64,000 nt of DNA from an uncultured Collinsella sp. (GTDB lineage Bacteria > Actinomycetota > Coriobacteriia > Coriobacteriales > Coriobacteriaceae), in the NCBI GenBank assembly GCA_900768265.1, contig CAAGCF010000007.1, positions 19,368-83,367 of the forward strand, written 5' to 3'. Made by a program: the position numbers and the translations under genes. The stretch's first letter is position 1. Every line of letters starts with the position of its first letter. Below, piece by piece: positions 34,320 through 44,127 of the stretch. Under the pieces are notes generated by a model. The model had not been told where the DNA came from. It made no database searches and saw nothing but the letters and a program-made list of their open reading frames with translations.

Positions 34320-35708
34320 ATGATTAAGATTGCCAAGTTTGGCGGCTCGTCGGTCGCCGACGCCGAACACTTTAAGAAGATCAAGGCCATTGTCGATGCC
34401 GACCCGGCCCGCCGTTTTGTGGTGGTTTCTGCCTGCGGTCGCCGCTTTAAGGGCGACACCAAGGTGACCGACCTGCTCTACCTGGTCAACGCGCACGTTA
34501 AGTATCACGTGTCGTGCGAGGAGCTGCTCGAGGACATTGGGCAGCGCTATTTTGATATCGCTGACGAGCTGGAGCTCACCTATCCCATCCGCGAGGAGTT
34601 TGCGGCCTTTGCCGAGCGCGCACGCTCGGGCGGCTACTCCACCGAGGAGCTCGTAAGCCGTGGCGAGTACTTTACCGCCCGCCTGATGGCCGAGTACCTG
34701 GGCCTGCCGTTCCTGGATGCCGCGACGGTCGTGGCGTTCCATCACGACGGCACGCTCAGCATGAATCGCACCTCCGAGCTGGTGCAGGAGTACGGTCAGC
34801 AGGGCGGCTTTGTCATGCCCGGTTTCTACGGCGCGACGCGTGAGGGCCAAATCAAGTTGCTCGACCGCGGCGGCGGCGATATTTCCGGTTCGATCCTGGC
34901 CAAGTGCCTGGGCGCCGACCTGTACGAGAACTGGACCGACGTCTCGGGCTTCTATTCCGCCGACCCGCGTATTGTTCCCGAGGCTCAGCCCATTGCGCGC
35001 GTTACCTACGAGGAGCTGCGCGAACTTTCGTACATGGGTGCAAGCGTCCTGCACGAGGAGGCTGTGTTCCCCGTGCGCGAGGCTGGTATTCCGCTGGTCA
35101 TCAAGAACACCAATGCGCCGCAGGACCCCGGCACCATCATTAGCGAGACGGCTGATGAGGGTGAGGCAGAGCCCATCATTACCGGCGTGACCGGCAAGCG
35201 CGGTTTTGTCGCCATTAACGTCGCCCGTGACCGCACCAAGCCCCGCGTCGGCTTTATGCGCCGTGCGCTTTCGGTCTTCGAGCGCTATGACGTCTCCGTC
35301 GAGCACATGCCCACCGGTGTCGACCGCTTTGGCGCCGTGGTGCAGGAAGAGGAAGTGCACGATTCGCTGTACTCGCTCGTGGGCGACATCCAGCAGGAGG
35401 TCGAACCGCTCGAGATCGAGGTTGTCGAGGGCTTGGCGCTTATCGCTACCGTTGGACGCAACCTGCGCGGTCGCGCCGGCATCTCTGGCCACCTGTTTGG
35501 CATGCTTGGCCAGGCGGGCGTGAGCGTGCGTATGATTTCGCAGAGCTGCGACGAGATCAATATCATTATCGGTGTCGAGGAGAAAGACTTCGACCTGGCG
35601 ATTCAGACCATTTACCGTGCCTTCTCCGATGAGAACGGTATCGTGAAGGTCTCCGACCTGGAGGCTCCCGCGCCGGTCGATCCCGCCCTGGCCGCGCTCC
35701 ACAAGTAG
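34320..35708 (+). CDS. lysC: Aspartate kinase
   Basis: First enzyme of the aspartate family, making aspartyl-phosphate. It is 462 residues: IAKFGGSSVADAEHFKK at the N-terminus, the SRGEYFTARLMAEYL segment, GGGDISGSILA, and two C-terminal ACT regulatory domains (about 300-450) carrying DRTKPRVGFMRRALSVFERYDVSVEHM and VGRNLRGRAGISGHLFGMLGQAGVSVRMISQ. These imply feedback control by lysine or threonine. The length matches a monofunctional enzyme. The ATG at 34320 has AGAAAGG further upstream (13 nt). Homoserine dehydrogenase is not in the window. Confidence 0.95.
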   Translation: MIKIAKFGGSSVADAEHFKKIKAIVDADPARRFVVVSACGRRFKGDTKVTDLLYLVNAHVKYHVSCEELLEDIGQRYFDIADELELTYPIREEFAAFAERARSGGYSTEELVSRGEYFTARLMAEYLGLPFLDAATVVAFHHDGTLSMNRTSELVQEYGQQGGFVMPGFYGATREGQIKLLDRGGGDISGSILAKCLGADLYENWTDVSGFYSADPRIVPEAQPIARVTYEELRELSYMGASVLHEEAVFPVREAGIPLVIKNTNAPQDPGTIISETADEGEAEPIITGVTGKRGFVAINVARDRTKPRVGFMRRALSVFERYDVSVEHMPTGVDRFGAVVQEEEVHDSLYSLVGDIQQEVEPLEIEVVEGLALIATVGRNLRGRAGISGHLFGMLGQAGVSVRMISQSCDEINIIIGVEEKDFDLAIQTIYRAFSDENGIVKVSDLEAPAPVDPALAALHK

Positions 35709-35719
35709 TTTCCATCCCG

Positions 35720-35808
35720 GTGGATTTTTAGGACGTGTTCCAAAAATCTACTGTTGGGCGTTTCGTTTCGGTTTCGTTTCGACGGGGCGGGTTTTGTATC
35801 CGCCCCGT
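35720..35808 (+). terminator. Two hairpins between lysC and asd
   Basis: GTGGATTTTT/AAAAATCTAC (35720-35729, 35742-35751, one mismatch) and ACGGGGCGG/CCGCCCCGT (35782-35790, 35800-35808). The second precedes TTCTTGTATAAA, which could be part of an asd promoter. Attenuation between the two genes is possible. Confidence 0.5.
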
Positions 35809-35883
35809 TCTTGTATAAACTGGGCAAGAATATCCGGCCTGCTTGGCGTGCGGGCGATAGCCACAACCTTTAAAGGGGGAAGC

Positions 35884-36909
35884 ATGAAACAGTACACGGT
35901 TGCTATTTTGGGCGCGACGGGAGCCGTGGGCACCCAGATGCTCGAGTGCCTTAACGAGCAGGAGTTTCCGGTCGGTAAGCTCAAGCTGCTGGCGAGCGCG
36001 CGCTCTGCGGGCAAGACCGTCGAGTTCCGCGGCGAGCAGGTTGTGATTGAGGAAGCTTGTCCCGAGGCCTTTGAGGGCTGCGACATCGTGCTCGGCGCCG
36101 CCGGCGACGACATCGCGAAGGAGCTGCTGCCCGAGGCCGTCAAGTGCGGCGCCGTCGTGGTCGACAACAGCCATGCCTTCCGCATGGATCCCGAGGTGCC
36201 GCTGGTCGTGCCCGAGATCAATGCCGACGACATCAAGTGGCACCACGGCCTGATCGCCAATCCCAACTGCGCGACCATCATCGGCCTGGTTCCCACGTGG
36301 CCGCTGCACCAGCTTGCTGGCGTGAAGCGTATGATCGTCTCGACGTATCAGGCAGCTTCGGGCGCCGGCGCTCCCGGTATGGCCGAGCTCGAAGCACAGC
36401 TTGCCGCCTTGGGCCGTGGCGAGGAGATTCCCGAGCCGCGCGCCTTTGCCGCTCAGCTGGCGAGCAATCTGATTCCGCAGATCGGCGGTGTCAAGGAGGA
36501 GGGCTTTACTTCCGAGGAGATGAAGCTGCAAAACGAGGGCCGCAAGATCATGCATCTGCCCGAGCTGCGCGTGAACTGCACCTGCGTGCGCGTGCCCGTG
36601 CTGCGTTCGCACTCCGAGAGCATTACGCTCGAGTTTGAGCGCGACATCACGGTGGAAGAGGCCCGTGCTGCGCTGGCGGCCGCTCCCGGCGTGAAGCTGG
36701 TTGACGACATGAGTGCCGAGGATGCGCACGATCGCTTCCCCATGCCGATGGACACCTCCGACCAGGACCTGATTTGGGTCGGTCGCGTGCGTCGCGACAT
36801 CTCGAACCCCGAGGCCGCGCGCGGCATCACCTTCTGGTGCTGCGGCGACCAAATCCGTAAGGGCGCGGCAACCAACGCCGTCCAGATCGCTAAGCTGCTC
36901 TGCGAGTAG
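35884..36909 (+). CDS. asd: Aspartate-semialdehyde dehydrogenase
   Basis: Reduces aspartyl-phosphate to the semialdehyde with NADPH, feeding lysine, threonine and methionine synthesis. It is 341 residues. ILGATGAVGTQMLECL is the NADP fold, ANPNCATI holds the catalytic Cys, STYQAASGAGAPGM and RVPVLRSHSESITLEFE follow, with the active-site His region in the last. The ATG at 35884 follows AAAGGGGGA. It lies 175 nt after lysC. A 3' structured element starts 12 nt after the stop. Confidence 0.96.
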   Translation: MKQYTVAILGATGAVGTQMLECLNEQEFPVGKLKLLASARSAGKTVEFRGEQVVIEEACPEAFEGCDIVLGAAGDDIAKELLPEAVKCGAVVVDNSHAFRMDPEVPLVVPEINADDIKWHHGLIANPNCATIIGLVPTWPLHQLAGVKRMIVSTYQAASGAGAPGMAELEAQLAALGRGEEIPEPRAFAAQLASNLIPQIGGVKEEGFTSEEMKLQNEGRKIMHLPELRVNCTCVRVPVLRSHSESITLEFERDITVEEARAALAAAPGVKLVDDMSAEDAHDRFPMPMDTSDQDLIWVGRVRRDISNPEAARGITFWCCGDQIRKGAATNAVQIAKLLCE

Positions 36910-36921
36910 TGTGACCTGTCC

Positions 36922-37051
36922 GGCGGGGGCCGGGCTTAGTTTTCAGAACGTCCTCGACCATGTGCGGCGCCTTGTCCTGCTCCTTCGGAGCTGCGGACAA
37001 GGCGCCGCACTGGTCTGCGGAGTGTTCTGAAAACTAAGCCCGGCCCCCGCC
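36922..37051 (+). repeat. Long nested palindrome, copy D of the 3'-UTR element family (after asd)
   Basis: The outer arms 36922-36949 and 37024-37051 are perfect over 28 bp. Left hinge CGTCCTCGACCATG, inner 15-bp helix TGCGGCGCCTTGTCC with its complement, apex CTCCTTCGGAG, right hinge CTGGTCTGCGGAGTG. The tetramers GACC/GGTC pair. It lies 12 nt after the stop, sense orientation. Confidence 0.85.
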
Positions 37052-37161
37052 TGCGGCGACGCTGCTGCGAGCGGTCTGCGATGGGGCCGTTGTTGGTTGG
37101 GGCCGCTGGGCTGATGTGGGGGCGCGTGGCTGTTGCGGGCCCTGGTCCCGGCGGCGGCCTC

Positions 37162-37442
37162 GGCGCTTTGCGCCTGCCGCCTTGGGGGACTTTGGGGTCG
37201 TGCGGCAGCTGTGGCGCTGTCGCGCCTGCTGCCTTGGGTGACTTTGGGGTTGGTGCGAATCGAAGGTGAATGGTTTCCCGGGATGTGAGCGACCTATTTT
37301 GGACCCTTGAAGCATCGGCATATTTTGGCCGCTATTTCCTGCGGTTTCATCGCATGAATCCTGCTGTTTTGCAATCAAAAAATGCGGATGCTTCGGGGCC
37401 CTATTTTTACTCGTTCACTTCTCGGAAAACCATTCACCTTCG
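37162..37442. repeat. Imperfect direct repeat and a long imperfect inverted repeat upstream of ogt
   Basis: Two ~43-bp units sharing CCTTGGG(G/T)GACTTTGGGGT (37162-37203 and 37213-37257) precede an inverted repeat. Arm 37261-37292 matches the complement of 37411-37442 at about 27 of 32 positions, and complementarity continues more weakly inward (GAAGCATC..GATGCTTC). The 691-nt gap 36910-37600 shows no credible gene. Confidence 0.5.
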
Positions 37443-37600
37443 TTTTTGCCGGACATCGTTTTGGGCATTGCGACTCGGTGTCGGCTGATATTGAGAGGGA
37501 AAACGCCCTCCCTTGGACAATCGGGTCTGTCCGGACGTATCTGCGGGGTTGTCTGCACAATTCGCGGTATTATGTTGCGGAGTTTTGAAAGGAGCCGCCG

Positions 37601-38179
37601 GTGGTCACGACGACATTTGCTTCGCCTTTGGGCGAAATCTTGCTTGCCGCTGATGGCCGCGGTTTGACGGGGCTTTGGTTTGAGGGGCAGGAGCACTTTG
37701 GCTCTACGCTGCTCAAAGAAGATGCGGAGCACGTTGAAGGCGCCGATGCGGTTTCCGGTACCGGTGGGATGTCTTCGGTGAGTCCGGCAAATGGCGCGGC
37801 TTCTTCGGTGCTTGAGCGTTCTTGGGCTTGGCTGAATGCTTATTTTGCAGGGCAGGAACCTCGGTTTACGCCGCCGTTGCATATGATTGGCACGGCGTTT
37901 CAGCGTGAGGTTTGGTTTGAGCTGCTTTCTATCCCGCGTGGCGATGTCGCTACGTATGGCGAAATCGCCCAGCGTGTTGCGGCTCGACATCGTGTGCCGG
38001 GAAATGAGGCTCCCGTTGTGTCCCCGCGTGCCGTGGGGGCTGCGGTTGCGCGTAATCCCATTTCGATTATCGTGCCGTGCCATCGCGTGGTTGCCGCTGA
38101 CGGGTCGCTCAACGGATATGCCGGTGGCCTCGACCGCAAGGAGTGGCTGCTTCGGCTTGAGGGTGCGTACGAGGAATAG
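37601..38179 (+). CDS. ogt: Methylated-DNA--protein-cysteine methyltransferase
   Basis: Suicide repair protein removing O6-alkyl groups from guanine. It is 192 residues. The N-terminal MVTTTFASPLGEILLAADGRGLTGLWFEGQ is the Ada/Ogt-like domain. ATYGEIAQRVA holds the DNA-binding helix, and IIVPCHRVVAADGSLNGYAGGLDRKEWLL carries the acceptor Cys in PCHRV. About 35 extra residues of low complexity (GADAVSGTGGMSSVSPANG) join the two parts. The start is GTG at 37601 with AAAGGAG 6 nt upstream. Confidence 0.94.
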   Translation: MVTTTFASPLGEILLAADGRGLTGLWFEGQEHFGSTLLKEDAEHVEGADAVSGTGGMSSVSPANGAASSVLERSWAWLNAYFAGQEPRFTPPLHMIGTAFQREVWFELLSIPRGDVATYGEIAQRVAARHRVPGNEAPVVSPRAVGAAVARNPISIIVPCHRVVAADGSLNGYAGGLDRKEWLLRLEGAYEE

Positions 38180-38218
38180 CGCTCGAACGCTTTGCATAAC
38201 TAGGACGCCGCAATAGAA

Positions 38219-38264
38219 CGGGATGCGCTTTCCGAATGGCGTCCCAAGCGGAAAGCGCATCCCG
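38219..38264. terminator. Convergent hairpin between ogt and the ClC gene
   Basis: CGGGATGCGCTTTCCG and its perfect 16-bp complement (38249-38264). It has no strong T-run on either side but lies between two gene 3' ends. Confidence 0.65.
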
Positions 38265-38323
38265 GAATACAGCCTCAGAGTGGCATGCCGTTTCCGGTTG
38301 AGACCACCTGCTTGGACATCTTT

Positions 38324-39574
38324 CTACGCGCGCTCTTGTAGAGCGTAGATCGACTTATCCATGTTGAACAGGTAGGCCACGACGCAGACGATGAAGAACG
38401 CCGGCAGATTACCGAAACCGAAGACCTCGCAGCCAATGAGGATCGGCGCGAGTAGCGTGTTGGTGGCGCTGCCAAAGACGGCTGCGTAGCCCAGCGCGGC
38501 GCAGAGCTCAACGGGCATGCCGAGAATTCCAGCGAGCGCGACACCCAGGCTGGCCCCGATGGAGAACAGCGGCGTGACCTCGCCACCTTGATAACCCGCG
38601 GCAAGCGTGGCGATGGTGAGTGTGAATTTGAGCGCCCAGTCCCAAGGTATGATGGCGAGCTTGCCGTCACCGTCGAGCGCCGCCGATATCAGGTTTGTTC
38701 CAAGGCCGCAGTATCGCCCCTGCCACAGCACGAACAGAATCGCTGACAGTGCAAGGCCCATAACGGCAATGCGTGTGTAAGGGCTGGGGAGCAGCCGCGC
38801 TGCAAGGGTCTTAGCATGGGCAAGGCACCAGGCAAAGGCGCCACCTACCATGCCAAACGCGATACCCAACAGCGCCAGCCGCCCAAGACCGGGGAGGTCG
38901 AGCGCATACGAGGCGGTAACGGCGACCTCGAACTTCTCGAGCCCCAGGGCGCCCGAGGTCATGCTTGCGGCAAGTGAAGCCGTAAGCGCGGGAAACAGCG
39001 CGCGGTATTCCATGCGTCTGGCGACCAGCACCTCGATCGCAAAGACCGTAGCAGCGAGCGGCGTTCGGAAGAGTCCGGCAAAGCCGGCGGCCATGCCGAT
39101 AAGCAAAAACGTGTTGCCGGGGTCTCGGAAAGGTAGACGTCGGCCGATCCAATGCGAGACGGTTGCGCCGATCTGCACGGCTACGCCTTCTCGTCCCGCG
39201 CTGCCGCCAAAGAGATGCGTGGCCCACGTGCTCAGCATAATGAGCGGCACCAAACGTGGGGAGATGGCGTCCTCGCGTCCGTGGCCTACGTCGAACACCA
39301 GACTCATGCCGCGGTCGGTGCCCTTGCCCCAGGTGCGGTAGGCAAACACGATGGCAAGGCCCGCAAGAGCGAGAAAGGGGAGCAGCAACGCGACGTGCGA
39401 GTCCCGGAAGGCGCCAATTGCCAGGAGCACACGACCAAAAAGGGCACAGATGGCGCCAACGATAACGCCGATAGGGATTCCGACGGCGCCCATGAGCACG
39501 AGACCGCTATAGGTGTTGACCAGGCGTTTGATTCTGCTCGAAGCGCTGCTTTCTGACATTTTGCTTTCCGACAC
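38324..39574 (-). CDS. ClC-family chloride (or fluoride) channel/antiporter
   Basis: A 416-residue polytopic membrane protein of the ClC fold with about 10-12 hydrophobic segments. It contains GSAGREGVAVQIG, the selectivity-filter GxxxE region with the gating Glu, and later ATVFAIEVLVARRMEY, the second ClC Glu. YQGGEVTPLFSIGASLG is the GxFxP-like segment. It lacks the C-terminal CBS domains of eukaryotic ClCs. I could not tell Cl-/H+ exchange from F- export; no fluoride riboswitch is visible upstream. The start is GTG at 39574 or the ATG 15 nt later. Confidence 0.85.
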   Translation of the reverse strand: MSESKMSESSASSRIKRLVNTYSGLVLMGAVGIPIGVIVGAICALFGRVLLAIGAFRDSHVALLLPFLALAGLAIVFAYRTWGKGTDRGMSLVFDVGHGREDAISPRLVPLIMLSTWATHLFGGSAGREGVAVQIGATVSHWIGRRLPFRDPGNTFLLIGMAAGFAGLFRTPLAATVFAIEVLVARRMEYRALFPALTASLAASMTSGALGLEKFEVAVTASYALDLPGLGRLALLGIAFGMVGGAFAWCLAHAKTLAARLLPSPYTRIAVMGLALSAILFVLWQGRYCGLGTNLISAALDGDGKLAIIPWDWALKFTLTIATLAAGYQGGEVTPLFSIGASLGVALAGILGMPVELCAALGYAAVFGSATNTLLAPILIGCEVFGFGNLPAFFIVCVVAYLFNMDKSIYALQERA

Positions 39575-39744
39575 TTGCTCTCTTGATAGAAAAAGAGCTG
39601 GAGTTGCGCATCGTTGAGAGGCTTTCCAGCTTTAGCAAAACAAACTTATAAGATGCGACGGGCCGCGTCAAGAAAATTACCGGACGGCCTAGGAGGCGGC
39701 TGGTTGGCTGGCTTAAAACCTAGCGCGTGAAATGACGCCCCACG

Positions 39745-40383
39745 CTATTCAGCGCGCTTGATAGGATGACGAACCACGGTCTTAAGTTTCTCCGGTTCGC
39801 ATTTGCGTGGGTCGGAGAGATAGATTTCGTGATGTAAACGGGTGTCTGAGAAGTCGGGAACATAGCCCAGCTCGGTCGTGTATTCATGCATAGCGTCTAC
39901 GGTCGCCGGTTCGTTGTCGTAGGGCCCGGTGTGCATGCATTGAACGCAGAGACCCTCGTCAACTTTAAGCAGTTCGACGGCGGAAAAGTCCAGTTTCTTT
40001 TTGGTCGTGGCTTCCGCGACTGCCCAGTCAAAGTCATCTCGGGTGACGAAATCAGGCAGGCGGATGCACGAGATAAAGTTGAAATTGTCCTTGTGTACAT
40101 AATCGATGTCGCCGCTCGGGGACTCTTGCCACCAGAAACCCTCGAGCGGCGGTACCACAAAGTCGAAATAGCCCTCGATACTCCTTGAGCCTTTCTTTGA
40201 CATCTTGACGGTATAGGCGATGCCGTAAAGTAGCGGCAGGGCGTTTTGATACTCGCCACCTTCGGTATTTGGGTCGCCCTTTCCGCGAACGGCAACGTAG
40301 CTCATAGGCGGGACTGTTACGATACTCGGCTTGCTTGCAGGTTTGTAGAGCTCCTTGCATTCCTTCTTAAAGTCGAACGCCAT
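39745..40383 (-). CDS. GyrI-like small-molecule-binding domain protein
   Basis: 212 residues. FDFKKECKELYKPASKPSIVTVPPMSYVAVRGKGDPNTEGGEYQNAL is characteristic of stand-alone GyrI-like (SOUL/BRAM-fold) proteins. It continues with FVVPPLEGFWWQ, QCMHTGPYDNEPATVDAM and the C-terminal DFSDTRLHHEIYLSDPRK. Family members bind or hydrolyse hydrophobic compounds; the ligand here is unknown. The ATG at 40383 follows AAAGGCGG. It is monocistronic; the 170-nt gap to the ClC gene holds no gene. Confidence 0.85.
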   Translation of the reverse strand: MAFDFKKECKELYKPASKPSIVTVPPMSYVAVRGKGDPNTEGGEYQNALPLLYGIAYTVKMSKKGSRSIEGYFDFVVPPLEGFWWQESPSGDIDYVHKDNFNFISCIRLPDFVTRDDFDWAVAEATTKKKLDFSAVELLKVDEGLCVQCMHTGPYDNEPATVDAMHEYTTELGYVPDFSDTRLHHEIYLSDPRKCEPEKLKTVVRHPIKRAE

Positions 40384-40565
40384 GTTGGCCGCCTTTCTGC
40401 GTATTGGCCTGCTTAGATAGTTGAATCATATCATAGAAACGAACAGCTGTTCGAATTATTTGGCTGACAGATTGAGATGCGTGCGTTGTGTTTGGCGGTC
40501 GGCCTGACCCCGTTGATGATTTCTCGGCCTCCCCGGCGCCTCATCTATAGCTGCCGTTTCCCCAT

Positions 40566-40604
40566 ATAAAACATGCCAAAATAAACCTGTCCCTTTTTGG
40601 TCGG
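40566..40604 (-). repeat. REP-like hairpin, copy b
   Basis: On the minus strand: CCGACCAAAA, AGGGACAGGTTTA, TTTTGGCATG, TTTTAT. It faces copy c at 44128 across the ABC/FtsX gene pair. Confidence 0.8.
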
Positions 40605-40654
40605 TGCGAAATGGGTAATACTAAAGAGTTATCCGACCAGATGGGAATTAATCG

Positions 40655-41356
40655 ATGGCCTATATCGAATTCAAAGACGTCATCAAGGCATACGGCGAGG
40701 GCGACGCCCGCATCCACGCGCTCGACGGCGCGAGCTTTACGGTCGAGCGCGGCGAGCTCGCCATCATTCTGGGTGCTTCGGGCGCCGGCAAGACCACGGC
40801 CCTCAACATTCTGGGCGGCATGGACACGGCAACTTCTGGCACCGTGACGGTGGACGGGCGTGACGTGAGCTCTGCCAACGAGGCTCAGCTTGTGGAATAC
40901 CGTCGCGCTGACGTCGGCTTTGTCTTTCAGTTCTACAATCTGGTCCCTAACCTGACGGCGCTTGAGAACGTCGAACTCGCGGCGCAGATCTGCCCCGATT
41001 CGCTCGATGCCGAGCAAACGCTTCGCCAGGTTGGCCTGGGCGACCGCCTCGCTAACTTTCCGGCGCAGCTTTCGGGCGGCGAGCAGCAGCGCGTATCCAT
41101 CGCCCGCGCGCTGGCTAAGAACCCCAAGCTGCTTTTGTGCGACGAGCCTACGGGTGCACTCGACTACAAAACCGGCAAGCAGATCTTGCAGCTGCTACAG
41201 GACACTTGCCGCAAGCAAGGCATTACGGTCATCATCATCACCCACAACTCTGCGCTGGCGCCCATGGCCGATCGCCTGATCCGCTTTAAGAGCGGCCGCG
41301 TGGAGAGCGAGACGGTCCAGCAAAATCCTGTGCCTATCGAGACGATCGAGTGGTAG
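40655..41356 (+). CDS. ABC transporter ATP-binding protein, MacB/LolD-like
   Basis: A 233-residue ATPase of an FtsX-type exporter. Walker [11 protein letters not shown]-loop [12 protein letters not shown], signature LSGGEQQR, Walker [14 protein letters not shown]-loop ITHN. It is partnered with the permease that starts 6 nt after its stop. The ATG at 40655 has only a weak GATGGGAA ribosome site. Confidence 0.9.
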   Translation: MAYIEFKDVIKAYGEGDARIHALDGASFTVERGELAIILGASGAGKTTALNILGGMDTATSGTVTVDGRDVSSANEAQLVEYRRADVGFVFQFYNLVPNLTALENVELAAQICPDSLDAEQTLRQVGLGDRLANFPAQLSGGEQQRVSIARALAKNPKLLLCDEPTGALDYKTGKQILQLLQDTCRKQGITVIIITHNSALAPMADRLIRFKSGRVESETVQQNPVPIETIEW

Positions 41357-41361
41357 CGCCC

Positions 41362-44127
41362 ATGAATCAGGACCGCCAAAACAGTCAACGCCGCGACGCG
41401 CAGAACACGGAGCGCGAGCAGGATTTTACGACCTACCGTACCGCCCAAAGCTCAAACGATATGGTGCCGACGGTTTTTCGCCGTGGCATCTATCGCACGA
41501 TTCGCGGCAGCCTCAAACGCTTCTTGTCTATCGTTGTGATCACCGCGCTTGGCGTGAGCGTGATGTGCGGCCTTAAGGCGGGGTGCGAGGACTTGTGCGA
41601 TTCGGTTGACGCCTATTTTGACCAGCAGAATGTCTATGACATCAACGTGCAGTCGACCTATGGTCTGACCGATGACGATATTGCCGCGATCCAAGAGGTC
41701 GATGGCGTCGAGACGGCCGAGGGCATCTATACCGAGACCGCCTATACCGCCGTGGGTACGACGCGCGAGCGTGTCGTCGTACAGAGCCTCTCCAAAGAGA
41801 ATATTGACCAACCGGTGCTAGTACGCGGCGAGCTGCCCGAGACTTCGGGCGAAGTGGCAGTGACCTCACGTTTTTTGAAGGCTTCGGGCAAGAAAATCGG
41901 CGATACGGTGAGCTTTGCCGCCAACGATGCGAGCTCGTCGAACCAAAGCGCCAAGGACCAGTTTGCCGATGGGGACTACACCATTACGGCTGAGGTCCTC
42001 GATCCCACTGATGTGAGCTCCGACTCGACGGTCAACGCCTTTCGCGCTGCTTCGACTGCGGACTACAAGTTCTACGCGAGCGAGGATGCCGCGACATCTT
42101 CTTCCTACTCCGCTGTCCACGTGGTCGTCGAGGGAGCCAAGAGCCTCAACTCCTATTCGGATGCCTACTCGGCAAAGATCAATGAGGTCAAGGGCAATAT
42201 CGAGAAGATCCGCGAGGAGCGTGAGAAGGCGCGCGCCCAGGAGCTGACGGTCGACACACCGGCGAGCTTGGACGCGGCTGAGCGTCAGGCGAATATGGTC
42301 TTTGGGATCGAGCAGGACAACATCAATCGCATGGCCGAGGGCAGCGACGAGCGTGCGCAGGCGCAAGCCGACCTGGACCAGCGCCGTGCCGCCACCGACC
42401 AGCAGTTTGCCGATGCCCGCGCCGAGCTCTCTGACCTGGGCGAATGCACCTGGTACATCCAGGACCGCGATAACATCGCAAGCTACTCGAGCGTGGAGAG
42501 CGATAGCTCGTCAATTGAGGCCATTGCCACGGTGTTCCCGTTCATCTTCTTTATCGTCGCCGTGCTCATCAGCCTCACCACCGCCACGCGCATGGTCGAG
42601 GAGGAGCGCACGCTCATTGGCCTGTACAAGGCGCTCGGCTATTCGCGCGGGCGTATCCTGTCCAAATACGTGGACTACGCGCTGTGGGCGTGTCTGATTG
42701 GCGGCGTGCTCGGCAACATCATCGGATTTGTGGGCCTGCCGCTGTTCCTGTTTACGGTGTTCGATGATATGTACTCACTGCCCCAGATGCTGCTTTCGTA
42801 CGATATCGTGTCCTCGATTGTCTCGGTGGCGCTGTTTGCCGTGGGCGTGGTGGGCGCTACGATTATCGCCTGCCGCCACGAGATGGCCGAGACGCCGGCT
42901 TCGCTCATGCGTCCCAAGGCGCCGCGCGCCGGCTCACGCATTCTGCTCGAGCGCATCGGCTTTATTTGGCGCCGCATGGGCTTCTTGAACAAGGTGGCAG
43001 CACGTAACCTGTTCCGCTACAAAAAGCGCGCCTTTATGACCATCTTCGGTATCGCCGGCTGCACGGCGCTCGTGATTTGCGGTATGGGAATTCGCGACAC
43101 GTCGGTGGCGCTTTCGCCCAAACAGTACGGGCATATCACGCGCTATGACTTGCTGGCGGTCGCCAATCCCGACGATTTTTCGCAGACGTGCGCGGCATTG
43201 GATGAGCGCAGCACGGCCAATGATTCCAACGTGACGGTGACCTCGACCCTGCCGATTATGACCGACAACGTCACCTTTACGTTTGGCGGCAAGAGCGAGA
43301 CCGTGCAGCTCATCGTGATTCCCGACGACCGCACGGGTGACTTGGGCGATTACGTGCGCCTGGAGGATGAGTCCAAAGAACCGCTCGCCCTGCGTGACGG
43401 AGACGTGTATTTGAGCAAGAGCTCTCAGCTGGTGCTGGGGATCAAGCCGGGTGACACGGCTCACGTCCAGGATTCGTCGCTCAATGTTGCCAAGGTCAAA
43501 GTCAGCGACATCTCGCTCAACTATCTAGGCAACACGCTTTACATGACGCAGGGCACCTATGAGCGCGCGTTCGGTCGAAGTGCACGCCTTAACGGCGTCT
43601 TTGCGCTGCTTAAGGGTTCGTCGGCTGACCAGATTGCGTTTAGCAAGAATCTTAAGAGTGACGGTTGGCTCACAATTTCGAGTACGTCCGAGCATTGGGA
43701 GAATTATGAGGCCAACTTCACCATCATCAACTCGGTCGTGGTGCTTGTGACCTTTATGGCGGCGTGCCTGTCGTTTGTGGTGGTGTTTACGCTGTCTAAT
43801 ACGAATATTTCGGAGCGCGAACGCGAGCTGGCGACCATCAAGGTGCTGGGCTTCCGCCGTGGCGAGGTGCATCACTACGTCAACAAGGAGACGTTGATTC
43901 TTACGGCGATCGGAGCCGCGCTGGGCGTACCGCTGGGTGGTGCGCTGGCCGAGAGCTTTACGTACATCTTGCAGATGCCGTCATTGTACTTTGACGTCGA
44001 AGTCGAGCCGCTGAGCTTCGTGCTTGCCGTGGTGCTTTCCTTCGGCTTTACGATCATCGTCAACCTCGCTACCAATCGCACCCTCAATAAGATCGACATG
44101 GTCGGCGCCCTCAAGAGCGCCGAGTAG
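41362..44127 (+). CDS. Large ABC transporter permease with two FtsX domains
   Basis: About 921 residues. A hydrophilic N-terminus of ~45 residues precedes the first transmembrane segment (RFLSIVVITALGVSVMCGLKAG). A large extracytoplasmic domain with a Glu/Arg/Ala-rich coiled-coil-like stretch (about residues 265-355, from NEVKGNIEKIREEREKARA) leads into three transmembrane segments of FtsX domain 1 (FPFIFFIVAVLISLTTATRM). A second external domain and FtsX domain 2 close the protein. It resembles putative bacteriocin or lipoprotein exporters of Firmicutes. A GTG at 41350 overlapping the ATPase stop is an alternative start. It ends directly at REP copy c. Confidence 0.85.
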   Translation: MNQDRQNSQRRDAQNTEREQDFTTYRTAQSSNDMVPTVFRRGIYRTIRGSLKRFLSIVVITALGVSVMCGLKAGCEDLCDSVDAYFDQQNVYDINVQSTYGLTDDDIAAIQEVDGVETAEGIYTETAYTAVGTTRERVVVQSLSKENIDQPVLVRGELPETSGEVAVTSRFLKASGKKIGDTVSFAANDASSSNQSAKDQFADGDYTITAEVLDPTDVSSDSTVNAFRAASTADYKFYASEDAATSSSYSAVHVVVEGAKSLNSYSDAYSAKINEVKGNIEKIREEREKARAQELTVDTPASLDAAERQANMVFGIEQDNINRMAEGSDERAQAQADLDQRRAATDQQFADARAELSDLGECTWYIQDRDNIASYSSVESDSSSIEAIATVFPFIFFIVAVLISLTTATRMVEEERTLIGLYKALGYSRGRILSKYVDYALWACLIGGVLGNIIGFVGLPLFLFTVFDDMYSLPQMLLSYDIVSSIVSVALFAVGVVGATIIACRHEMAETPASLMRPKAPRAGSRILLERIGFIWRRMGFLNKVAARNLFRYKKRAFMTIFGIAGCTALVICGMGIRDTSVALSPKQYGHITRYDLLAVANPDDFSQTCAALDERSTANDSNVTVTSTLPIMTDNVTFTFGGKSETVQLIVIPDDRTGDLGDYVRLEDESKEPLALRDGDVYLSKSSQLVLGIKPGDTAHVQDSSLNVAKVKVSDISLNYLGNTLYMTQGTYERAFGRSARLNGVFALLKGSSADQIAFSKNLKSDGWLTISSTSEHWENYEANFTIINSVVVLVTFMAACLSFVVVFTLSNTNISERERELATIKVLGFRRGEVHHYVNKETLILTAIGAALGVPLGGALAESFTYILQMPSLYFDVEVEPLSFVLAVVLSFGFTIIVNLATNRTLNKIDMVGALKSAE

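Noticed and set aside
39575..39744. Fluoride riboswitch upstream of the ClC gene
   Set aside because: I found none of the conserved fluoride-riboswitch core in the leader.
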